Shown piece after piece: positions 31,904 to 36,795 of a DNA stretch of 36,795 nt (positions are counted from its first letter, which is position 1; each line of letters opens with the position of its first letter). This DNA is from Actinomycetes bacterium. Lineage in GTDB: Bacteria > Actinomycetota > Actinomycetes > Mycobacteriales > Micromonosporaceae. The translations under genes and the position numbers were made by a program. The notes below the pieces were generated by a model, which was not told the origin of the DNA, searched no databases, and saw nothing but the letters and a program-made list of their open reading frames with translations. Location of the stretch: the NCBI GenBank assembly GCA_023402505.1, contig JAEYGD010000530.1:1-36795 (forward strand), given 5' to 3'.

Positions 31904-33130
31904 TCAGCGGCGGCGGAAGGCGTACCAGGCGGCGCCGAGGGCGAGCACGCCGGCGCCGGCGAGCACGCTGGACAGCGGCAGGTTGACCGCGAGCAGTGCG
32001 CACCCGACCAGCCCCGCGACCGCGAGCGCCCGCACCGGCAGCCTCCGCCCCGGCTCCCGGCCCAGCGTCAGCGCCGCCGCGTTGGTGATCGCGTAGTACA
32101 CCAGCACCGTGACGCTGGAGAAGCCGATCGCGTCCCGCACGTCGCCGAGCACCACCACGACGACCACGACGGCGGCCACCGCCAGCTCGGCCCGGTGCGG
32201 CACCCGGTGGACCGGGTGCACGGCGTCCAGCGCGGCGGGCAGGTCGCGGCGGCGGGCCATCGCGAGGGCGGTGCGGCCGACCCCGGCCACCAGGGAGAGC
32301 AGCACCCCGGTGACCGCGACAACCGCACCGGCCCGGACCACCCAGGCCAGGCCGGGCAGCCCGGCCGCGGTCACCACGTCGGCCAGCGGCGCCGCCGACC
32401 CGGCGAGCCGGTCCGGTCCGAGCACACCGAGGGCGACCACGGCGAGCACCAGGTAGATCGCCAGCACCAGGCCGAGCGCGAGCGGCACCGCGCGGGGGAT
32501 GGTCCGCTGCGGGTCGCGGACCTCCTCGCCGAGGGTGGCGACCCGCGCGTACCCGGCGAAGGCGAAGAAGAGCAGGCCCGCCGCGGTGAGCACGCCTCGG
32601 GCCGAGCCGCCGGGCTCGCCGATCCGGCCGACCGACACACCGGTGGCGCCGGCAACCGCCACCAGCGCCAGCACCGCGAGCACGACCGTCACGAGGACCC
32701 GGGTGGCGGTCGCGGTCCTGGTGACGCCGCGCAGGTTGACGGCGGTCACCGCCACCACCGCGGCGACGGCCACGAACCGCGCCCGGCCCGGCCACGCGTA
32801 CGCCCCGATCGTCAGCGCCATCGCCGCGCAGCTCGCCGTCTTGCCGACCACGAAACCCCAGCCGGCCAGGAACCCGGCGAACGGGCCGAGCCGCTCCCGC
32901 CCGTAGACGTACGTGCCGCCGGACTCCGGGTACCGGGCGGCGAGCCGAGCCGAGCTGGTCGCGTTGCAGAACGCCACGAACCCGGCGAGCGCGAGCGCCG
33001 CCAGCAGACCGCCGCCCCCGGCCGCCGCGGCGGCGGGAGCGAACACCACGAAGACACCCGCGCCGAGCATCGAGCCGAGGCCGATCACCACCGCGTCGCG
33101 TACACCCAGCCGGCGGGCAAGTCGGTCCAC
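31904..33130 (-). CDS. APC family amino acid permease
   Basis: This 408-aa inner-membrane transporter of the amino acid-polyamine-organocation superfamily has about twelve hydrophobic helices. The first is VVIGLGSMLGAGVFVVFAPA, containing the family's broken helix G-S-M-L-G-A-G. YPESGGTYVYGRERLGPFAGFLAGW and GEEVRDPQRTIPRAVPLAL are further APC hallmarks. The substrate is an amino acid or amine that cannot be specified. It is slightly shorter than many APC members. The GTG at 33130 is supported by TAGGGT 8 nt upstream, which overlaps the stop codon of the PAP2 gene. The two genes thus lie end to end, but the permease has its own promoter. Confidence 0.87.
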   Translation of the reverse strand: MDRLARRLGVRDAVVIGLGSMLGAGVFVVFAPAAAAAGGGGLLAALALAGFVAFCNATSSARLAARYPESGGTYVYGRERLGPFAGFLAGWGFVVGKTASCAAMALTIGAYAWPGRARFVAVAAVVAVTAVNLRGVTRTATATRVLVTVVLAVLALVAVAGATGVSVGRIGEPGGSARGVLTAAGLLFFAFAGYARVATLGEEVRDPQRTIPRAVPLALGLVLAIYLVLAVVALGVLGPDRLAGSAAPLADVVTAAGLPGLAWVVRAGAVVAVTGVLLSLVAGVGRTALAMARRRDLPAALDAVHPVHRVPHRAELAVAAVVVVVVVLGDVRDAIGFSSVTVLVYYAITNAAALTLGREPGRRLPVRALAVAGLVGCALLAVNLPLSSVLAGAGVLALGAAWYAFRRR

Positions 33131-33138
33131 GAGCGGAA

Positions 33139-33144
33139 ACCCTA
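33139..33144 (-). promoter_or_regulatory. -10 box of leaderless APC permease gene
   Basis: TAGGGT on the minus strand ends 8 nt before GTG 33130. Its first three bases are the TAG stop codon of the PAP2 gene. The segment TAGGGTTTCCGCTC matches the fumA promoter except for one base. Confidence 0.5.
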
Positions 33145-33909
33145 GGGGTACGAGATGAACGGCCGGTTCCAACGGTCGAGCGCGCCGGGCAACGGCAGGT
33201 CGTCCCAGGGTGCCCGGTGCAGCAGCCGGTCCAGCAGGAGCCCGAGCAGCAGCCCGGCGATCGAGTCGGTCAGCCAGTGCCAGCCCAGGTAGGTCGTCGT
33301 GCAGAGCACCACCAGCGGCGGGACGACGCGGACCACGGTGACCAGCCGGGGCGGCATCGCCCGCCGGTAGCTGCGCAGCAGCGGGGCGAGCAGCAGCGCG
33401 ATCACGCCGTACCAGACGATCGCGTTGGCGACGTGCCCGGACGGGTAGGACTGCGCGAACCGCAGCGGCAGCTCGTCCTGGAAGAGCGGCAGTGTCTGCT
33501 CCGGCGCCAGGTACGGCTCCCGGGTGGCGGCGCTGGGTGCGGGACGGGCCGTCCACACCTTGAGCGGGCCGATCGTCAGGTAGGTGAGCGCGAACCCGAC
33601 CACCGGCGGCAGCAGCGGCCGGACCGACCGGAGCCGAACGGCCAGCAGGACGCCCAGCCCGGCGGCGATCAGCGTCAGCGGGGTGCCCTGGCCGAGGTAG
33701 TTGAGGATCCGCGCGACCCAGTACGCGACCGCCGGACGGTGGGCGTCGGACCAGTCGGCGACCGCCCGGTCGAGGCCGAAGAGGTGCCCGGTGGCGAGGG
33801 CGACGGTCAGCGCGACGAGGCCGGCGAGCAGCAGGGCGTCGAGCCACCAGCCGGCCGGGCGGACCGGCCGGAGGCGCACCGTCCGCCGTACCGTCGTGGT
33901 TTCCCGCAC
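33142..33909 (-). CDS. PAP2 superfamily phosphatase
   Basis: This 255-aa membrane phosphatase of the phosphatidic-acid phosphatase type 2 family has about six helices and an active site facing outward. Motif 1 is present (KVWTARPAPS) and so is motif 2 (YPSGH, catalytic His). Motif 3 reads TTTYLGWHWLTDS: the His and Asp are kept, but the usual Arg of SRxxxxxHxxxD is replaced by Thr. Likely substrates are lipid phosphates such as undecaprenyl pyrophosphate, but the change in motif 3 makes activity uncertain. The GTG at 33909 has TAGCGT 7 nt upstream. It is divergent from the DUF4032 gene. Confidence 0.85.
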   Translation of the reverse strand: MRETTTVRRTVRLRPVRPAGWWLDALLLAGLVALTVALATGHLFGLDRAVADWSDAHRPAVAYWVARILNYLGQGTPLTLIAAGLGVLLAVRLRSVRPLLPPVVGFALTYLTIGPLKVWTARPAPSAATREPYLAPEQTLPLFQDELPLRFAQSYPSGHVANAIVWYGVIALLLAPLLRSYRRAMPPRLVTVVRVVPPLVVLCTTTYLGWHWLTDSIAGLLLGLLLDRLLHRAPWDDLPLPGALDRWNRPFISYP

Positions 33910-33916
33910 CCCGGTC

Positions 33917-33922
33917 ACGCTA
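33917..33922 (-). promoter_or_regulatory. -10 box of leaderless PAP2 gene
   Basis: TAGCGT on the minus strand is followed by 7 nt and then GTG 33909. The same hexamer and spacing precede the VOC gene at 22426. Confidence 0.45.
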
Positions 33923-34008
33923 CCGGCCGCGCGCGGTGCCCGGCCGGCGCGGTCCGGGGCGGCTGTGTGCCCAGCCACGTGGGGAGGCGCTCCGGCGGGG
34001 GTAGGGGC

Positions 34009-34014
34009 CAGACT
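34009..34014 (+). promoter_or_regulatory. Candidate -10 box of DUF4032 gene
   Basis: CAGACT ends 6 nt before GTG 34021. It is the CAG-type variant seen four times in this window. Confidence 0.35.
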
Positions 34015-34020
34015 TGACGC

Positions 34021-35232
34021 GTGCGGATCACCTCGGCCCTCGTCGACCCGGCGCTGCTCGACCTTCCGTGGTCGACCACGCTGGAGCAGTGGCCCGCGCA
34101 GCACCTGGTGGCGCTGCCGCAGGGCATCTCCCGGCACGTCGTCCGGTTCGTCCGGCTGGGCGGCTACGTGTACGCGGTCAAGGAGACCGGCGAGCGGGTC
34201 GCCGAGCGGGAGTACGACCTGTTGCGCGCGCTGGAGCGGATCGACTTCCCGGCGGTGGAGGCGGTGGCGATCGTCGCCGACCGGCAGGCCGACGACGGGG
34301 AGCCGCTGGATCCGGTGCTGATCACCCGGCATCTCCAGTTCTCCCTGCCGTACCGGGCGCTCTTCTCGCGCACGCTGCGCCCGGAGACGATGCAGCGGCT
34401 GCTCGACGCCCTGGCGCTGCTGCTGGTACGGATGCACCTGACCGGCTTCTTCTGGGGTGACTGCTCACTGTCGAACACCCTGTTCCGGCGGGACGCGGGC
34501 GCGTTCGCGGCGTACCTGGTGGACGCGGAGACCGGCGCCCTGCACAACTCGCTGTCGAAGGGGCAGCGCGGCGAGGACCTGGAGATCGCCCGGGTGAACA
34601 TCTTCGGCGAGGCGCTGGACCTCCAGGCCGCGGGGCTGCTGCACGACTCGATCGACCCCGAGGTGGTCTGCGAGGAGGTCGTGCAGCGCTACGAGCGGCT
34701 GTGGCATGAGATCACCTACGAGCAGCAGGTCGAGCGGGATGCCCGGCACGACATCGAGGGCCGCATCCGGCGGCTGAACGAGCTGGGGTTCGACGTCGCC
34801 GAGGTGGCGATGTCCACGATCGCCGGCGGGCGGTACCTGGTGCGGCCGAAGGTGGTCGACGCCGGCTACCACACCCGACGGCTGATCCGCCTCACCGGCC
34901 TGGACGCCGAGGAGAACCAGGCCCGCCGACTGCTCAACGACCTGGACGCGTACCGGGCGGAGAGCGACCTGACCGACGAGCAGCAGGCGGCGCACCGCTG
35001 GCTGACCGAGGTGTTCGAGCCCGTCGTCCGGGCCGTGCCCGCACACCTGCGCCGCAAGCTGGAGCCGCAGGAGATCTTCGCGCAGATCATCGAGCACAAG
35101 TGGCTGCTCTCCGAGCGGGCCGGTCGGGACGTGGGCATGGCCCCGGCGGTGCAGTCCTACCTCGCCGACGTGCTCGCGCACCGCCCGGACGAGCAGGCCG
35201 TGCTCGGCGTGGAGATCCCCGCCCCCCGCTGA
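34021..35232 (+). CDS. DUF4032 family, kinase-like protein
   Basis: This 403-aa cytoplasmic protein is conserved in actinobacteria. The N-terminal half looks like a lipopolysaccharide-kinase/RIO-like fold. YAVKETGERVAEREYDLLRAL supplies a candidate Lys and Glu, and FFWGDCSLSNTLF matches a catalytic loop with Asp and Asn, followed by AYLVDAETG as a DFG-like metal site. The C-terminal DUF4032 part (RYERLWHEITYEQQVERDARHDIEGRIRRLNELGFDVAE onward) is helical. The biological substrate is unknown. A leaderless GTG start is favoured by CAGACT upstream. It ends 32 nt from the convergent nagA. Confidence 0.8.
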   Translation: MRITSALVDPALLDLPWSTTLEQWPAQHLVALPQGISRHVVRFVRLGGYVYAVKETGERVAEREYDLLRALERIDFPAVEAVAIVADRQADDGEPLDPVLITRHLQFSLPYRALFSRTLRPETMQRLLDALALLLVRMHLTGFFWGDCSLSNTLFRRDAGAFAAYLVDAETGALHNSLSKGQRGEDLEIARVNIFGEALDLQAAGLLHDSIDPEVVCEEVVQRYERLWHEITYEQQVERDARHDIEGRIRRLNELGFDVAEVAMSTIAGGRYLVRPKVVDAGYHTRRLIRLTGLDAEENQARRLLNDLDAYRAESDLTDEQQAAHRWLTEVFEPVVRAVPAHLRRKLEPQEIFAQIIEHKWLLSERAGRDVGMAPAVQSYLADVLAHRPDEQAVLGVEIPAPR

Positions 35233-35264
35233 CCGACGCCGAGCCGAGGGCAGCGGTGCGCCGG

Positions 35265-36374
35265 TCAGTCCAACCAGGAACCGGCGCGCATCACCCGGAC
35301 CACGTCGAGGTCGTCGTCGAGCACGACCAGGTCGGCGCGGAGCCCGACGTGCAGCGCACCCACCCGGTCGCCGAGGCCGATCGCCCGGGCGGGCGTGGTG
35401 GCGACCATCCGGGCCGCGTCCGGCACCGGAAGGCCGGCGGCGACCGCGTGCCGCAGCGCCGCGTCCATGGTGAGCGTGCTGCCGGCGATCGCACCGTCGC
35501 GGGCCAGCCGGGCGATACCACCGGACACGGTGACCGCCTGACCGCCCAGCTCGTACTCGCCGTCGGGCATGCCGGCCGCGGCCATCGCGTCGGTGACCAG
35601 CGCGGCCCGCTCGGGCCCGGCCGTGCCGGCCGCGAACGCGAGCATCCCGTCGTGCAGGTGCACGCCGTCGGCGACCAGCTCGCAGACCACGTTCGGGGCG
35701 TCCAGCAGGGCGATCACCGGCCCGGGCTCGCGGTGGTGCACCGGCCGCATGCCGTTGAACAGGTGGGTGGCGACACTCGCTCCGGCCGCGACCGCGGCCC
35801 GGGTCTGGTCGTACGTGGCGTCGGTGTGACCGACCGCCGCCACCACGCCGTGACCGGTGAGCAGCTTCACCGCCTCCACCGCGCCGTCCCGCTCCGGGGC
35901 CAGCGTCACCATCCGGATTGCCCCGCCGCCCAGCTCGACCAGCTCGGTCAGTTCCTCGGGCGACGGGTCGCGCAGGTACTCCGGGTTCTGCGCGCCGCAC
36001 CGGGCCGCCGACAGGTACGGGCCCTCGAAGTGGATCCCGGCCAGCACGCCCTCCGCGACCAGCGGCCGGTACGCGGTGGTCGCCGCCCGCATCAGCTCGA
36101 ACGGCGAACTCACCAGGCTGGCCAGCAGGGTGGTGGTGCCGTGTCGCAGGTGGAACGCGGCGGCGGCCCGGGCCTCGTCGGCGTCGCCGGTGGTGAAGGT
36201 GTGCCCGCCACCGCCGTGGGTGTGCATGTCCACGAAGCCGGGGAGGATCCAGTGGCCGTCCCGCACCGACGGGTACTCGGCGACGGCGGTGATCCGCTCG
36301 CCGTTGATCTCCACGCAGCCCTGACGGATCACCCCGGTCGGGGTCACCACCTTGCCGGTCACCCGTACGGTCAT
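35265..36374 (-). CDS. nagA: N-acetylglucosamine-6-phosphate deacetylase
   Basis: This amidohydrolase of 369 aa removes acetate from GlcNAc-6-phosphate in aminosugar catabolism and cell-wall recycling. Metal- and substrate-site blocks are present: PGFVDMHTHGGGG, the Glu in GIHFEGPYL, GHTDATYDQ, ATHLFNGMRP, and the catalytic Asp in LVTDAMAAAG. The end GSWLD is typical. ATG 36374 overlaps the stop of the upstream ROK kinase by ATGA, so the two are translationally coupled. The kinase would make GlcNAc-6-phosphate and NagA would act on it. A nagB gene is not in the window. Confidence 0.95.
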   Translation of the reverse strand: MTVRVTGKVVTPTGVIRQGCVEINGERITAVAEYPSVRDGHWILPGFVDMHTHGGGGHTFTTGDADEARAAAAFHLRHGTTTLLASLVSSPFELMRAATTAYRPLVAEGVLAGIHFEGPYLSAARCGAQNPEYLRDPSPEELTELVELGGGAIRMVTLAPERDGAVEAVKLLTGHGVVAAVGHTDATYDQTRAAVAAGASVATHLFNGMRPVHHREPGPVIALLDAPNVVCELVADGVHLHDGMLAFAAGTAGPERAALVTDAMAAAGMPDGEYELGGQAVTVSGGIARLARDGAIAGSTLTMDAALRHAVAAGLPVPDAARMVATTPARAIGLGDRVGALHVGLRADLVVLDDDLDVVRVMRAGSWLD

Positions 36375-36795
36375 CGCTTCTCCAGACTGTCGAGGGCGAG
36401 CAGGGCGGCGCCGAGGCAGCCGGCCTCGTCGCCGAGGGCCGCCGCCACCAGGCGCGGCTCACGGTGGAAGGTCATGCGTTCGCGCAGCGCGGCGCGCAGC
36501 GGGTCGAGCAGTTGTGCGCCGGCCTGGGCCAGGCCGCCGCCCAGGACGATCGTCTCCACGTCGTAGAGGGACTGCCCGGTGGCGAGGCCGTCGGCGAGCG
36601 CCTCGACCGTCTCCGTCCAGACCCGCCGGGCCGGCGGTTCACCGGCGGCGGCCCGCGCGGCCACCTCCGCCGCGCTGACCGTCGCCGGGCCGGGCGCAGA
36701 AACGGCGTCAGCACCGGGTCCGGCCGGGATCAGCTCCGCGTAGCGCCGGGCCACGGCCGCCGCCGACGCGACGGCCTCCAGGCAGCCGGGTCGGC
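36371..36795 (-). CDS. ROK family sugar kinase (N-acetylglucosamine kinase-like), 5' end outside window
   Basis: Only the C-terminal 140 or so residues are in the window; the gene continues past 36795. The visible part starts with RPGCLEAVASAAAVARRYAE, the second half of the ROK zinc/signature motif CGRxGCLE. It continues with VETIVLGGGLAQAGAQLLDPL, the ADP-binding Gly-rich segment, and ends EAGCLGAALLALDSLEKR. Coupling to nagA by ATGA overlap indicates that the substrate is N-acetylglucosamine or a related aminosugar. An in-frame ATG at 36754 is internal, not the true start. Confidence 0.9.
   Translation of the reverse strand, partial: RPGCLEAVASAAAVARRYAELIPAGPGADAVSAPGPATVSAAEVAARAAAGEPPARRVWTETVEALADGLATGQSLYDVETIVLGGGLAQAGAQLLDPLRAALRERMTFHREPRLVAAALGDEAGCLGAALLALDSLEKR

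Overview
The window is high-GC DNA with a gene set, codon bias and transcription signals typical of an actinomycete, most likely a member of the Micromonosporaceae (Micromonospora-like). The points behind this are an AfsR-type regulator with an NB-ARC core, a CGNR zinc-finger regulator, an MSMEG_6728-family protein, DUF4032, an orphan MsiK-type ATPase, and many genes whose start codon lies 6-8 nt after a TANNNT (or CAGNNT) -10 box, meaning leaderless mRNAs. The genus assignment is an inference from memory of these families; no database was searched.

Layout. Positions 1-1400: an IS110-family insertion sequence with an intact transposase and a 5' non-coding leader that may encode a bridge RNA. 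Positions 1414-7689: a class I (iron-sulfur) fumarase and a class II fumarase flank an AfsR/SARP-type regulator. Positions 7703-9295: a CGNR regulator divergent from an EamA exporter, sharing a candidate operator. Positions 9468-11159: a secreted subtilase with a strong terminator. Positions 11211-12410: a DUF559-type nuclease-fold gene bracketed by related palindromic repeats. Positions 12414-15763: an IclR regulator divergent from cysS and a SpoU-type rRNA methyltransferase. Positions 15823-17310: an MsiK/UgpC-like ABC ATPase and tRNA-Thr(TGT). Positions 17395-19923: a leftward group with DUF2283, a methyltransferase, a uridine-kinase-like P-loop kinase and a dienelactone-hydrolase-like enzyme, divergent from an ArsR-like regulator. 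Positions 20600-22845: a palindromic repeat, a decayed DUF397 remnant, an SDR with a coupled small Cys protein, and an AraC/VOC pair. Positions 22921-26652: a histidine phosphatase, an ASCH protein, a repeat block, a crotonase lacking both canonical glutamates and a membrane Ser/Thr kinase. Positions 26734-29551 (leftward): an HNH nuclease with a tiny upstream ORF in its leader, a carotenoid-type FAD oxidoreductase and an MSMEG_6728 protein. Positions 29637-36795: a two-RCK channel-like protein, DUF4287, an APC permease, a PAP2 phosphatase, DUF4032, NagA and the 3' part of a ROK sugar kinase cut by the window edge.

Functional picture. Most of the window is chromosomal housekeeping and small regulator-plus-target modules: CGNR/EamA, ArsR/DLH, AraC/VOC, and nagA with a ROK kinase for N-acetylglucosamine catabolism. 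I found no CRISPR array, prophage or complete biosynthetic cluster. The least explained items are: (a) a 27-codon ORF with its own -35/-10 promoter and ribosome binding site, followed by a hairpin, in the leader of an HNH nuclease gene; (b) at least four unrelated families of palindromic repeats between genes, one of which supplies the stop codon of the FAD oxidoreductase; (c) several enzyme homologues missing signature residues (crotonase, PAP2, RCK channel); and (d) one 14-base leaderless promoter sequence shared by fumarase I and the APC permease.
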